From Paracoccaceae bacterium (GTDB lineage Bacteria > Pseudomonadota > Alphaproteobacteria > Rhodobacterales > Rhodobacteraceae), in assembly GCA_021296235.1 (NCBI GenBank), contig JAGWAS010000018.1, positions 1 to 36,402 on the forward strand: a stretch of 36,402 nucleotides of DNA. The letters run 5' to 3'. Every line of letters starts with the position of its first letter. Position 1 is the stretch's first letter. Of the stretch, positions 7,935-18,657 are shown in pieces. The notes beneath the pieces are model-generated. The model was given only the letters and a program-made list of their open reading frames with translations, was not told the DNA's origin and ran no database searches. Position numbers and translations under genes: made by a program.

Positions 7935-9308
7935 TCAGGCGCCTTGGGCTAGATTTCTCAACCGGTTCTGAACCGGGAGGTATTTCCGGGTGATCGCCTC
8001 TCGCCGGCAGTGCAATCCATCCCGGACCGCGTGGCGGCCCGCCGACCAGACATTCCTGACAAGGTTCCTGTTTGCCGAAAATATCCATGCATCAAGAATT
8101 CGGTCAGCCTCAAGTCCGGCCAAATCAATTCCGTCTCCGTCCAGTTCGATGAGATCGGCCAAGGCACCTGGACCAATCCTTCCACCGTTTCGTCTGCAGG
8201 CCAAGGCCCCGCCCCGGCACGCGGTTTCGAACAGTTCCCGTCCGGGGGAGTCATGATTTGATGCAAGGGCCGCGCGGATTCGATGTCTGAGGCGCTGTGA
8301 ATATTCCAGTGTGCGCAGTTCTTCGGTCAATGAGATTCGAACATTTGAATCGGTTCCGATGCCGAAGGTTCCCCCGTTCCGAATGAAATCCCTTCCGTTG
8401 AAAATACCATCACCGAGATTGCTTTCGGTAATGGGGCAGAGACCGGCAACAGCTCCACTTTCCGCCAACCTTCTTGTTTCAACCGGGGTGAGGTGCGTGC
8501 AGTGGACAAGGCACCATCCATCATTGATTTGGCAGTTCTCCAGAAGCCATTCAACGGGTCTGAGCGAAGTTGCGGCAGTTACACTTTCGACTTCGGCTGT
8601 CTGTTCTGCGGCATGGATGTGCAGGACTGAATTCGAAAACAGCGTTTGTGCCTGCGTGATCGTCTCAAGGGAAACGGACCGCATGGAATGCAGCGCGATT
8701 CCAACCCGGGAATCCGGTGGAAGCTCGGCGACCGCCAGCCGTGCCGCATCCAAGATCTTGGCGAAGCGGTCCAAGTTGCAACCAAACCGCTGTTGTACCC
8801 CTTCCAGTGGAGATCCGTCGATGCCGCCGCGTTCATAGAGCGCGGGCAGCAGCATCAGGCCAATTCCGGTTTCCTTTGCCGCCGCCGCGACGCGCACAGA
8901 CATTTCGCCCGGATTTGCGTATGCTTGACCACCCACTTCGTGGTGCAGGTAGTGAAACTCAGCAACCCCGGCAAATCCGGCCTCCAACATTTCCATCTGT
9001 GCAAATGCCGCAACGGCTTGCACGTCGTCCGGCGACAGATGCTCCAGAAGAGCGTACATTGTTTTGCGCCAGGTCCAGAAATTGTCGCCCTTCTCCAGTG
9101 AACGCGTTTCCGTCAGTCCGGCCATAACCCGCTGAAACGCATGGCTGTGCAAATTGGCGGGTGCCGGCAGCAGGATTGAGCGGATTTCGCCGTCGGCGGC
9201 GGCATTGGCTTCGACGGTGGCAATTGTGCCGGATTTGTCGATGGTCAGGAGAACAGAATCCTGCCAGCCATCCTCGGTAAGGGCCTGCCTTGCCCAGATT
9301 TTCTTCAT
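7935..9308 (-). CDS. hutF: Formimidoylglutamate deiminase
   Basis: HutF hydrolyses N-formimidoyl-L-glutamate to N-formyl-L-glutamate and ammonia, the fourth step of the five-step histidine degradation route. The 457-residue protein is an amidohydrolase-superfamily enzyme of the expected length. The metal motif HSHAF (in LPAPANLHSHAFQRVMAGLTE) is followed by FWTWRKTMY and HIHAAEQTAEVE. The characteristic C-terminal signature is GIGTDSNVRISLTEELRTLEYSQRLR, where Asp is the metal ligand. A longer frame opens at 9518, but the ATG at 9308 has an ideal CGGAGG site and matches the family N-terminus, so I used it. It is divergent from hutI with 98 bp between them. Confidence 0.95.
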   Translation of the reverse strand: MKKIWARQALTEDGWQDSVLLTIDKSGTIATVEANAAADGEIRSILLPAPANLHSHAFQRVMAGLTETRSLEKGDNFWTWRKTMYALLEHLSPDDVQAVAAFAQMEMLEAGFAGVAEFHYLHHEVGGQAYANPGEMSVRVAAAAKETGIGLMLLPALYERGGIDGSPLEGVQQRFGCNLDRFAKILDAARLAVAELPPDSRVGIALHSMRSVSLETITQAQTLFSNSVLHIHAAEQTAEVESVTAATSLRPVEWLLENCQINDGWCLVHCTHLTPVETRRLAESGAVAGLCPITESNLGDGIFNGRDFIRNGGTFGIGTDSNVRISLTEELRTLEYSQRLRHRIRAALASNHDSPGRELFETACRGGALACRRNGGRIGPGALADLIELDGDGIDLAGLEADRILDAWIFSANRNLVRNVWSAGRHAVRDGLHCRREAITRKYLPVQNRLRNLAQGA

Positions 9309-9335
9309 GATTTCTGCCTCCGGTGAACACATCCC

Positions 9336-9392
9336 GGCATTGACTTTGATGCCCTTTCGTCGACAGTAATGCCAAGCAGGTGAACTGGCATT
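9336..9392. promoter_or_regulatory. Candidate operator: repeated GGCATT half-sites in the hutF-hutI divergent spacer
   Basis: Four copies of GGCAT(T) lie in alternating orientation within 57 bp: GGCATT at 9336-9341, ATGCC at 9349-9353, AATGCC at 9368-9373 and GGCATT at 9387-9392. They form two inverted repeats, with 8-nt and 13-nt spacers. The spacer must control both hut transcripts, so a repressor such as HutC could bind here. The sequence does not resemble the Pseudomonas HutC site as I know it, and the assignment is speculative. Confidence 0.3.
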
Positions 9393-9406
9393 GGAGAAAT
9401 CGACCC

Positions 9407-10618
9407 ATGGCCAAAACCATGTTGCACAATTGCAATGCTGCAACCATGGAGATCGGTCGTGGCCCGTATGGGCTCGTGGATGACTGCACCGTCGTTGTTG
9501 AGGGCGAATTGATCGCATGGGTCGGTCCCCGGTCCGAATTGCCGTCCGGAATGCGTTGCCGCTCGTCCGTGGACCTTGGAGGCGCTCTGGTTACGCCGGG
9601 ACTGGTGGACTGTCACACACACATCGTGTTTGCGGGCAACCGGGCAAGGGAGTTCGAACTGCGACTTGACGGGATTGACTATTCGGAAATTGCCAGGCGG
9701 GGCGGGGGCATCCTTTCGACAATGAAGGCCACCCGTGAAGCCTCGGAGGATGATCTGGTGGAGCAATCCCTGCCTCGGTTGGATTCTCTCATCGCCGAAG
9801 GTGTTTCGACTGTCGAGATAAAATCCGGATACGGCCTGTCGATTGAATCCGAACTGAAAATGCTGCGGGCAGCGAGAAAACTCGGCAAACTGCGCGGCAT
9901 TGGCGTCAAGACAAGTTGGCTGGCCGCTCATGCCGTTCCACCTGAGTTCCGCGGTCGGTCTGACGAGTATGTCGACGAGGTCGCAATTCCGGGGCTTGTG
10001 CTTGCACATGAGTTGGGACTTGTCGATGCGGTTGACGGATTCTGCGAGGACATTGCGTTCAACACCGAGCAACTCTCACGCCTGTTTGACCACGCCGTTT
10101 CTCTGGGACTTCCGGTAAAGCTGCACAGCGAGCAACTCTCGAACATGGGCGGCTCCAAGCTTGCAGCGGGTTTTGGTGCACTCTCGTCGGATCATCTGGA
10201 GCACCTTGATGCAGATGGCACAGCGGCGATGGCGGCAGCGGGAACCGTTGCCGTGCTGCTTCCCGGTGCATACTACACGCTGGGCGGGTCGAAGGTGCCG
10301 CCGGTCCCAGGGCTGCGTGAAGCGGGCGTTCCAATTGCGGTTGCAACCGACGGCAATCCTGGTTCATCACCTATGTTCTCCGTGCTCCTTGCCATGAACA
10401 TGGCTTGCACACTTTTCGGCTTGACCCCGGAGGAGGCCCTTGCCGGAACAACCCGCAATGCGGCACTGGCGTTGGGAATGATCGAAGATCGCGGCACCAT
10501 TTCCGTTGGCAAACGGGCAGATTTGGCAGTTTGGAAGATTGAGCACCCGTCTGAGCTTTCCTATCGGATCGGCTATAATCCGATTGAACACCGGATGGTT
10601 GGTGGCGAACTGCGGTGA
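9407..10618 (+). CDS. hutI: Imidazolonepropionase
   Basis: HutI opens the ring of 4-imidazolone-5-propionate to give N-formimidoyl-L-glutamate, the third step of histidine degradation. The 403-residue protein shows the amidohydrolase zinc motif [21 protein letters not shown], then [33 protein letters not shown], the His-bearing [11 protein letters not shown] and the C-terminal [15 protein letters not shown] with the metal-binding Asp. All are HutI signatures. An earlier frame start at 9380 adds nine residues. The ATG at 9407 with GGAG at 9392-9395 fits the family better. It precedes hutU by 232 bp. Confidence 0.95.
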   Translation: MAKTMLHNCNAATMEIGRGPYGLVDDCTVVVEGELIAWVGPRSELPSGMRCRSSVDLGGALVTPGLVDCHTHIVFAGNRAREFELRLDGIDYSEIARRGGGILSTMKATREASEDDLVEQSLPRLDSLIAEGVSTVEIKSGYGLSIESELKMLRAARKLGKLRGIGVKTSWLAAHAVPPEFRGRSDEYVDEVAIPGLVLAHELGLVDAVDGFCEDIAFNTEQLSRLFDHAVSLGLPVKLHSEQLSNMGGSKLAAGFGALSSDHLEHLDADGTAAMAAAGTVAVLLPGAYYTLGGSKVPPVPGLREAGVPIAVATDGNPGSSPMFSVLLAMNMACTLFGLTPEEALAGTTRNAALALGMIEDRGTISVGKRADLAVWKIEHPSELSYRIGYNPIEHRMVGGELR

Positions 10619-10850
10619 TACTGTTGGCTGGCATCACCGATGTCGGGCAATCGCCCCAGCGATGTGGAAGGCCATTTCCGCGGATATCGCGGCTGTACCG
10701 CCAAAACGGCAACAGCAGAGGAAGCGTCGCCATTGCATTGCAGTTGACATGGCTTCGACCGGGCGGGCGCGGTATGTTTCGAGTGACCGACAGGCAGTTG
10801 TAGCCAATGGACCCTTGCCTGCATGCCCTCGAATTGCCGGAGGACCAGGT

Positions 10851-12515
<1,665 letters not shown>

Positions 12516-13226
12516 AGCCGGGGTTTCAACAGATTTCAGAAACCAGCGGGAAATTGGCGGGCATTCAGGAAATTGGGTGCTGACTGCGTTGAATCAAATG
12601 GAGTTTTGTACCTGACCGATAACGCTGTGGAACCATCGAAATTCCGAGTTGGTCCCCGGTGCCGACGGTCATTTGTCGGGCGCGAATTCGCAGTGACGCA
12701 AATGGGCGTTTGTCAATGTACGGCTTCCGGCATGGCAGATTGGACTTTGCGAACAGAACGCAATCGACGGTGCACCGTCCGGGCAATTGTTGGTCCCAAC
12801 GCATCACGGCACTTCGACCTGATTGGCTGGCGAGCTGATCTGTCATGTTGTGCGCAACTGATCGTCTGATCCAAAAACCGGCAATGCATTTGTTCGATGG
12901 GAAACTCCGTGCCCTCGGCGACTATCCAAAGTTCCATGCAATTTCTCAAGCGACTGTCCGTGGCCACCTGATCGAATGGCGCCCGCCGCGTCAACCCACT
13001 GCGATGACGCCGGTCAGACCAGTTTCGATTGGTTCGGAGTTGGGCCTGCGGCTAAGGTTTGCTGTCACTGCCTGCCGCCCCATCGGCTCTCTGCACCACT
13101 GCCAAGGACTTCCACGAAACTCGAAGCAACGACTCTGAAAGGCCAGGTTCAAACTTGCGGGTGCGATCTATTTTCGGTCATGCAAGACGATCCTGCCGAA
13201 CAATCCCACCTTTGCCGTTTCCCGTT
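12516..13226. other. Long gene-free stretch after hutU
   Basis: About 710 bp between the convergent ends of hutU and the DUF2927 gene. Several open frames of 90-146 codons occur on both strands, but none resembles a known family or has a convincing ribosome site. A short inverted repeat (GGTTTC...GAAACC, about 12526-12549) lies just after hutU without a T-run. No hutG or hutH fragment was recognised here. Confidence 0.5.
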
Positions 13227-13249
13227 CATGCAGAACATCAACCTGCATG
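13227..13249 (-). terminator. Stem-loop just after the DUF2927 gene
   Basis: On the minus strand the arms CATGCAG and CTGCATG form a perfect 7-bp stem with a 9-nt loop, starting 2 nt after the stop codon. There is no U-tract, so it may be a 3'-end stabiliser rather than an intrinsic terminator. Confidence 0.3.
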
Positions 13250-13251
13250 GG

Positions 13252-14196
13252 TTATCCGTCGAGTTCGGGACGCAACTCTTGTGCAAGCACCTCCACCACC
13301 GGCATCGCCTGGCTTCGCGTCATGCCGGCCTTGATTCGTGGATCGTAGAGCATGCGCAACAGCAGTTCATCATGGTGGGTCAGATAGGCATATTCCTCAT
13401 TGTCATTGAATATTGAGGGCCTTGCCTCGAAACTGTCGTTTGTGAGGCCGAAGCCCTGTGCTATCTCCTCGTGATAGCAGGCCTTTCGCATCAACTCCGG
13501 ATGCTCCGCCTTGACCACAACGATCGCCGTTTGATAGCGCAAGTCCAGTTGGCTCTCCGTAATCGAAAATACCAAGCACAGGGACTCGACCGGTCGAAAA
13601 GCGATCTGTTCGCCGATCAGCCGGCTTCTTGACACATTCAGGTCGGCAAGACGCTGGCCGATACCTGCAATCTCCTTGCTGTCCAGAACAAAGATGTAAA
13701 AGTTCGCCGACTCCTGAGCGATTTCAATTCTCTGTCCGGTTGCCCTCCCAATTCGATCAAGATAGTCGAGGATGAAGGCCGTGTCGGATGCGCGAAGTTC
13801 CTCAGGATAGGACTCGCCGAAGTTCAGTGAGACCCGAACCGGATTCTCCCAGCGTCGGATGCGGGTTTCCCTTTTGGCCCTAACCAAACTGTTGCCGCTG
13901 AGTTGGAATTCATCATAGAGCGCAATCCGCTCAAAGTTGTCCGCAAGGTTCTTGGAACTGAAACCAGCGTCGGCCCCTCCGTTGGTTTTCAGAAAGCCAC
14001 CCTCGGTCAGATGCTGTTCAAGTGAGGCATAATACTCGCGTGCTTTTTCCGGCTGGAGATGCGTCTGGGTTTGTCTGACCGGCAATTCCCGGTTCGCTGC
14101 GCAACCGGTCAGGAACGATGCAACAGCAACCAGCAGGAATGCGCACGCAATCCTGACGATGGGCAGTGCAGAATTCGAGTTCGAAGATTGTTCCAT
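13252..14196 (-). CDS. DUF2927-domain lipoprotein
   Basis: This 314-residue protein begins with a lipoprotein signal: a hydrophobic segment (residues 12-29) and lipobox LTGC with Cys32, so it should be anchored in the outer or inner membrane. The body matches DUF2927 proteins of Rhodobacterales: WENPVRVSLNFG, ANFYIFVLDSKE, then the conserved CYHEEIAQGFGLTND and SIFNDNEEYAYLTHHDELLLRMLYDPRIKAGM. The HEEIxQ stretch resembles a degenerate metallopeptidase helix, and DUF2927 is often regarded as zincin-like, but activity is unproven. I chose the ATG at 14196 because CAGGA lies about 8 nt upstream and the signal peptide begins correctly; the frame itself opens at 14343. It stands alone on the minus strand. 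Confidence 0.88.
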   Translation of the reverse strand: MEQSSNSNSALPIVRIACAFLLVAVASFLTGCAANRELPVRQTQTHLQPEKAREYYASLEQHLTEGGFLKTNGGADAGFSSKNLADNFERIALYDEFQLSGNSLVRAKRETRIRRWENPVRVSLNFGESYPEELRASDTAFILDYLDRIGRATGQRIEIAQESANFYIFVLDSKEIAGIGQRLADLNVSRSRLIGEQIAFRPVESLCLVFSITESQLDLRYQTAIVVVKAEHPELMRKACYHEEIAQGFGLTNDSFEARPSIFNDNEEYAYLTHHDELLLRMLYDPRIKAGMTRSQAMPVVEVLAQELRPELDG

Positions 14197-14339
14197 CGAG
14201 ATTCCTGACAATGAGCTGAACTTCTGCATCCGATCATTTGCACAGGATGCATCAACGCCGATTGGTAAATCCGCCAACGCGTTTGCGCAAGGAATATTCC
14301 CGCTTTCCGAATTGCCGCCCGGCACCCGTCGAGGCGGCT

Positions 14340-15077
14340 TCAATGGCCGCCTTGGGCATTTCGGAAACCGCTGATTTGATCCCTCAACACTGCCGGCCTA
14401 ACCTCCGCAATCTCTCCTGGCTTGAGACCGCCAAGGTTGAAGGGGCCGAACGAAATCCGTATCAGACGGTTGACCTGAAGGCCGACCTCTTCCATCGCCC
14501 GCCTGACTTCACGATTCCTGCCACTGCGCAATCCTACCGTCAGCCAAGCATTTGCACCCTGCTGGCGGTCGAGTGTGGCCGAAAACGGGCCAAGCCGCTT
14601 GCCGTCGACAGTCGTGCCTCGTCGAAGTGCCTCCAACGTGTCGTCCGAGACCTTTCCGTGGGCGCGGACCCGGTATTTCCGCAGCCAACCGGTTGCTGGA
14701 AGTTCCAAATGCCGTTTGAGCTCACCGTCATTTGTAAGCAACAGCAACCCTTCGGAATTGATGTCCAATCTTCCAACGGAAACGACTCTGGGGATGTCCG
14801 CAGGCAAGATGTCCATCATGGTCGTTCGTCCTTGAGTATCGCTGGAGGTGGTAACTACTCCAACCGGCTTGTGGAGCCGCCAGACCCTGGTTGCCTCCCG
14901 TTTCGGCAGTCTTTGGCCATCGACAGTAACGACGTCATTTGCGTTTACGTTGAAGGCGGGGCTCTTTAACGGCTTGCCGTTGACGGAAACCCGGCCCGAA
15001 ATGATCAATTGTTCGGCAGCTCTGCGGGATGCGACCCCTGCCCGCGCGATTGCTTTCGCTATGCGTTCACCCGCCAT
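14340..15077 (-). CDS. rluB: Ribosomal large-subunit pseudouridine synthase, RsuA/RluB family
   Basis: This 245-residue enzyme converts a uridine in 23S rRNA to pseudouridine. An N-terminal S4 RNA-binding domain ([29 protein letters not shown]) is followed by the catalytic domain with [13 protein letters not shown]. The RsuA/RluB signature [21 protein letters not shown] contains the catalytic Asp. RKYRVRAHG and [28 protein letters not shown] follow. The RluB rather than RluE or RsuA call rests on general similarity and on this being the usual alphaproteobacterial member. ATG codons at 15146 and 15098 are possible longer starts; the one at 15077 gives the typical MxGERIAK N-terminus. It is divergent from tadA. 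Confidence 0.88.
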   Translation of the reverse strand: MAGERIAKAIARAGVASRRAAEQLIISGRVSVNGKPLKSPAFNVNANDVVTVDGQRLPKREATRVWRLHKPVGVVTTSSDTQGRTTMMDILPADIPRVVSVGRLDINSEGLLLLTNDGELKRHLELPATGWLRKYRVRAHGKVSDDTLEALRRGTTVDGKRLGPFSATLDRQQGANAWLTVGLRSGRNREVRRAMEEVGLQVNRLIRISFGPFNLGGLKPGEIAEVRPAVLRDQISGFRNAQGGH

Positions 15078-15242
15078 GGAAACACCATCCGGCTGCATTC
15101 CTTCGCCTGCTCCCATAGTCGAGTGCCTTCCACAATCCCAACGCACCGCCCGCCTGACAATTCAATTCGAACTTGGTGAGCGGTCATGGTAACCGATCTT
15201 GGGCGGGTCGACATTCTAAATCTGGAGTTGAGATCACAAAAT

Positions 15243-15737
15243 ATGAGCGGAAGGCCGAAGGATGGCGTTTACTGGCCATTCGAATCCCATATGGATGCCG
15301 CAATCGCCGAAGCGCGCCGAGCAGCATCAAGAGGTGAGGTGCCAGTGGGAGCTGTGATCTCTGGACCTGACGGTTTGGTGATCTCCTCGGCCGGCAACAT
15401 GACCCGTGAGCTGGACGATCCGACTGCGCACGCGGAAATTCTGGCGATTCGGGCTGCCTGCAAGATCTTCTCCGGCAGCAGATTAGTTGGCTGCAGCATC
15501 CATGTTACCCTTGAGCCGTGCGCAATGTGCGCCGCGGCCATCAGCCATGCCCGGATCAAGCGGCTGTGTTTTGGGGCATCAGACCCAAAGTCAGGAGGCG
15601 TTGATCACGGTGCAATGGTTTTCACGCATCCACAATGCCATTTTGTGCCAGAGGTTTATTCGGGCATTGGGGAAACGGAGGCTTCCGAGCTGCTTCAGGA
15701 GTTCTTCAGCCGTCTGCGGAGCGCAGGCAAGGCTTGA
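15243..15737 (+). CDS. tadA: tRNA-specific adenosine(34) deaminase
   Basis: TadA deaminates the wobble adenosine of tRNA-Arg(ACG) to inosine. The 164-residue protein shows the zinc-binding cytidine-deaminase fold motifs: HAE (His63, Glu65) in DPTAHAEILAIRAA, and EPCAMCAAAISHARI with Cys93 and Cys96. PVGAVI near residue 34 and FGASDPKSGGVDHG further on are family-typical. An in-frame ATG at 15186 would add 19 residues without family support. The chosen start lacks a strong ribosome site (only GTTGAG upstream), so its exact position is uncertain. It is divergent from the rluB-type gene, with 165 bp between them; this pairing of RNA-modification genes is common in alphaproteobacteria. Confidence 0.92.
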   Translation: MSGRPKDGVYWPFESHMDAAIAEARRAASRGEVPVGAVISGPDGLVISSAGNMTRELDDPTAHAEILAIRAACKIFSGSRLVGCSIHVTLEPCAMCAAAISHARIKRLCFGASDPKSGGVDHGAMVFTHPQCHFVPEVYSGIGETEASELLQEFFSRLRSAGKA

Positions 15738-16177
15738 TCCCGCCAGATTCCAGTTCATTGGTCTTCCGGGCAAACGCGGTGTGTTGGAAGCAACCCCGCC
15801 GGTCCGAAAATCGGCGCAGGGGTGAACCGTTGCCGCATCTGCAAATGTTTGTGGAGAAGCCGGATATCGTGATGGCAATGGAGGATCAGGCACAATTCGG
15901 GTTACCGTGATGGACCGGTTGGACGACTTTCCGACACACCCTTCCGCGCAACAATTCGGCAATCAGGCGCCGGGCTGTGTTGGCAGCGGAGGTTGCGGGC
16001 ATCCGAAGCTGAGGCGGATGGGTCGGCAGGTTGCAGGAGTTGATCCGGCAAGAACTCAGCCGGATGGTTGCCCGGACGCCGGTTCAAGGCTATTCGGGCG
16101 AGACTTGAATGCCGGCAAGGTGACATGTCGGCTGTAAACCCGTCGCAAGCAGGGCCGGTAACCTGACGGAAGGAACC
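15738..16177. other. Gene-free stretch between tadA and the ceramidase-like gene
   Basis: About 440 bp with no credible coding frame, RNA gene or repeat that I can recognise. It must contain the promoter for the downstream membrane-protein gene, but no clear -35/-10 pair stands out. Confidence 0.45.
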
Positions 16178-16870
16178 ATGAACGGCTGGAACCACTACAT
16201 CGACAACTATTGTGAAAGGCTGGAGCCGGGATTCTGGGCGGAGCCGCTGAATGCCCTGTCCAATCTGGCGTTCCTAATCGCAGCATTTGTTGTTGGCCTG
16301 AGCCTCAAAAGGCGAGGTGCCGTCGAGGCACATGTACTTGTGGCAATTCTTGCTGCCATCGGTGTCGGGTCGTTTCTGTTTCATACATTTGCCACCAGGT
16401 GGGCAGCGTTGGCGGATGTCATCCCGATAGCGGCGTTCATTCTTTATTTCCTCTACCTGGCAAATCGGCACTTCCTTGGCTTCAACGCCCTCTTGTCCAT
16501 CCTGGTAACGCTGCTGTTCTTTCCGTATGCACCGATTGCCACATATTCCATTGGAGCGCTGTTTCCATTGATCGGCAGTTCCGCCGCGTATGGTTCGGTC
16601 GCACTGCTTATTTTCATCTATGCGGCAATGTTGTTGCGAAGAAGGCCAGAAGCGGCCAGGGATCTGGCATTGGGCGGATTGATGCTTGTAATCTCAACGG
16701 GATTTCGTATCGCTGACGAACCGTTCTGCGACCTTTTCCCCTCAGGTACCCACATGTATTGGCACATCATCAATGCAATCATGCTGGCTTGGATGATACT
16801 CTTGATTCAAAAAACCGTGGATGGCCGCCGCAACCGCAGTCCAACCTCGGATGACATTGCGGTTGGTTAA
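16178..16870 (+). CDS. Ceramidase-like integral membrane protein (CREST / alkaline ceramidase family)
   Basis: This 230-residue protein has about seven membrane helices and the motifs of the alkaline ceramidase family. The N-terminus has WNHYIDNYCERLEPGFWAEP followed by LNALSNLAFLIAA. The third helix carries GSFLFHTFATRWAALADVIPI, with the His and Asp that act as zinc ligands in this family. The C-terminus has GTHMYWHIINAIML with two further His residues. The zinc site is complete, so it may be an active membrane hydrolase, possibly on a lipid amide, but bacterial members are uncharacterised as far as I know. The start has a good GGAAGGA site. It lies 8 nt upstream of gatC, so may be co-transcribed with gatCA. 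Confidence 0.85.
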   Translation: MNGWNHYIDNYCERLEPGFWAEPLNALSNLAFLIAAFVVGLSLKRRGAVEAHVLVAILAAIGVGSFLFHTFATRWAALADVIPIAAFILYFLYLANRHFLGFNALLSILVTLLFFPYAPIATYSIGALFPLIGSSAAYGSVALLIFIYAAMLLRRRPEAARDLALGGLMLVISTGFRIADEPFCDLFPSGTHMYWHIINAIMLAWMILLIQKTVDGRRNRSPTSDDIAVG

Positions 16871-16878
16871 GGTGAACC

Positions 16879-17166
16879 ATGGCAATTGATCTTGAAGCGG
16901 CTCGCCGGGCGGCACATCTGGCAAGGATTGAGGTTGAGGAGGAAGACCTGCCGGCAATCGCCAGTGAGTTGTCATCCATTCTTGAATTCATGGAACGGCT
17001 GAACGAGGTTGACGTGGAGGGAGTGGAACCCATGTCGACCGTAACTCCAATGAAGCTCAAGCGTCGCGAGGATGTTGTCTTACGAGTTTCGGATCAGGCG
17101 GAGATTCTGTCAAATGCTCCGGAAACCCGGCAGGGGTTCTTTGCGGTTCCGAAGGTTGTGGAATGA
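16879..17166 (+). CDS. gatC: Asp-tRNA(Asn)/Glu-tRNA(Gln) amidotransferase subunit C
   Basis: GatC is the small scaffold of the GatCAB complex, which converts mischarged Glu-tRNA(Gln) or Asp-tRNA(Asn) to the correct amide form. The 95-residue protein has the normal length. The usual order is visible: [38 protein letters not shown] and [34 protein letters not shown] lies 6 nt upstream of the ATG. Its stop overlaps the gatA start by ATGA, so the two are coupled. gatB is not in the window. Confidence 0.96.
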   Translation: MAIDLEAARRAAHLARIEVEEEDLPAIASELSSILEFMERLNEVDVEGVEPMSTVTPMKLKRREDVVLRVSDQAEILSNAPETRQGFFAVPKVVE

Positions 17167-18653
17167 TCCGCGAACTGAACAAACTTACCATTTCCGATGC
17201 ATCGAACGCGCTGCGCAGGGGTGAATTCACTTCGGTTGAGCTGACGGAGGCATGCATCGGCGCAATTGAAACGGCCGGAAAACTCAATGCCTTTTGTCAT
17301 CATTCCTTCGACATCGCCCGGAAGCGGGCCGCCGATGCCGATTCAAAACTTAAGGCCGGGGATCTTAATCCGGTTTGTGGAATCCCAATTGGCATAAAGG
17401 ATGTTTTTTGCACGATCGGGGCGCCGACCCAAGCGGCATCGCGGATATTGCAGGGGTTCCGTTCCGGCTATGAATCCACCGTTACGGCGAAGCTCCGCGA
17501 CGCGGGCGCGGTCATGCTCGGAAAGCTTAACATGGACGAATTCGCAATGGGCTCGTCGACCGAGCATTCGGTCTACGGACCCGCGGTAAATCCATGGAGG
17601 TCGCACGATTCCGAAGAGGACCGATCACCGGGCGGCTCGTCCGGCGGCTCAGCTGCGGCAGTGGCGGCGGACCTGTGCCTCGGCGCGACCGGAACCGACA
17701 CCGGTGGCTCAATTCGTCAACCGGCGGCATTCACGGGAATCGTCGGATTGAAACCTACATATGGGCGTTGCTCGCGTTGGGGGATCGTGGCATTCGCCTC
17801 GTCGCTTGATCAGGCAGGACCGCTCGCCAAGACCGTGCGCGATGCGGCGCTCCTGCTCGGAGCGATGGCAGGCCATGACCCTAAGGACTCCACATCGGCA
17901 CCACAGCCGGTGCCTGATTTTGAGACGTTGATGGATGGAGATGTACGGGGAATGCGCATCGGCATACCCGATGAGTATCGCATTGAAGGAATGCCGGACG
18001 AAATCAACCGGGTGTGGGCTGCAGGCACTGAGATGCTGAAGGATGCCGGCGCCGAAATTGTGCGCATCTCGCTGCCGCACACATCTTATGCTTTGCCTGC
18101 CTACTATGTGGTGGCTCCGGCGGAAGCCTCCTCGAATCTTGCACGTTACGATGGTGTGAGGTATGGCTATCGCGCAAAACTCGGCCGCAATGATGGCATC
18201 ACCGAGATGTATGAGAAGACCCGAGCGGAAGGTTTTGGTGCTGAGGTCAAGCGGCGCGTTATGGTGGGAGCATATGTGCTGTCACAGGGCTTTTATGAGG
18301 CCTATTACAGGCGGGCACAAAAAGTGCGGACGCTGATTCGCAAGGATTTTGAGCAGGCATTTTCGAATGGGGTTGATGCAGTACTTACCCCGGCGACCCC
18401 GAATTCGGCATTCAAGGTCGGCGAAATGGTCAATGAAGATCCCGTTAGCATGTATCTCAACGACATTTTCACGGTCACCGTCAACCTTGCGGGATTGCCG
18501 GGAATATCAGTTCCGTCCGGACTTGATGCCAAAGGGCTTCCGCTTGGCCTTCAGTTGATCGGACGGCCGTGGGAAGAGGGAAGTTTGCTGAATTGTGCCC
18601 GTGCGTTGGAGCAGGCAACCGGATTCGATCTGAAACCGGCAAGATGGTGGTAG
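17163..18653 (+). CDS. gatA: Asp-tRNA(Asn)/Glu-tRNA(Gln) amidotransferase subunit A
   Basis: GatA is the glutaminase subunit of GatCAB, releasing ammonia from glutamine for transamidation in GatB. The 496-residue protein carries the complete amidase-signature triad: Lys79 in [10 protein letters not shown], the bridging Ser159 in [13 protein letters not shown], and the nucleophile Ser183 in [30 protein letters not shown] and SLDQAGPL continue the signature. The C-terminal [16 protein letters not shown] and [11 protein letters not shown] are typical. It overlaps gatC by 4 nt and precedes a lipoprotein gene by only 4 nt. Confidence 0.97.
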   Translation: MIRELNKLTISDASNALRRGEFTSVELTEACIGAIETAGKLNAFCHHSFDIARKRAADADSKLKAGDLNPVCGIPIGIKDVFCTIGAPTQAASRILQGFRSGYESTVTAKLRDAGAVMLGKLNMDEFAMGSSTEHSVYGPAVNPWRSHDSEEDRSPGGSSGGSAAAVAADLCLGATGTDTGGSIRQPAAFTGIVGLKPTYGRCSRWGIVAFASSLDQAGPLAKTVRDAALLLGAMAGHDPKDSTSAPQPVPDFETLMDGDVRGMRIGIPDEYRIEGMPDEINRVWAAGTEMLKDAGAEIVRISLPHTSYALPAYYVVAPAEASSNLARYDGVRYGYRAKLGRNDGITEMYEKTRAEGFGAEVKRRVMVGAYVLSQGFYEAYYRRAQKVRTLIRKDFEQAFSNGVDAVLTPATPNSAFKVGEMVNEDPVSMYLNDIFTVTVNLAGLPGISVPSGLDAKGLPLGLQLIGRPWEEGSLLNCARALEQATGFDLKPARWW

Positions 18654-18657
18654 TTGG

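Noticed and set aside
10506..10850. N-terminal extension of urocanate hydratase by 115 residues
   Set aside because: The extension has no family match and overlaps the end of hutI in another frame; the ATG at 10851 has an ideal ribosome site.
12524..12549. Inverted repeat GGTTTC...GAAACC after hutU as a terminator
   Set aside because: Only 6 bp with an 11-nt loop, low GC and no T-run.
12845..13416. Plus-strand open frames of 97 and 146 codons
   Set aside because: No family resemblance, no ribosome site, and the longer one runs antisense into the DUF2927 gene.
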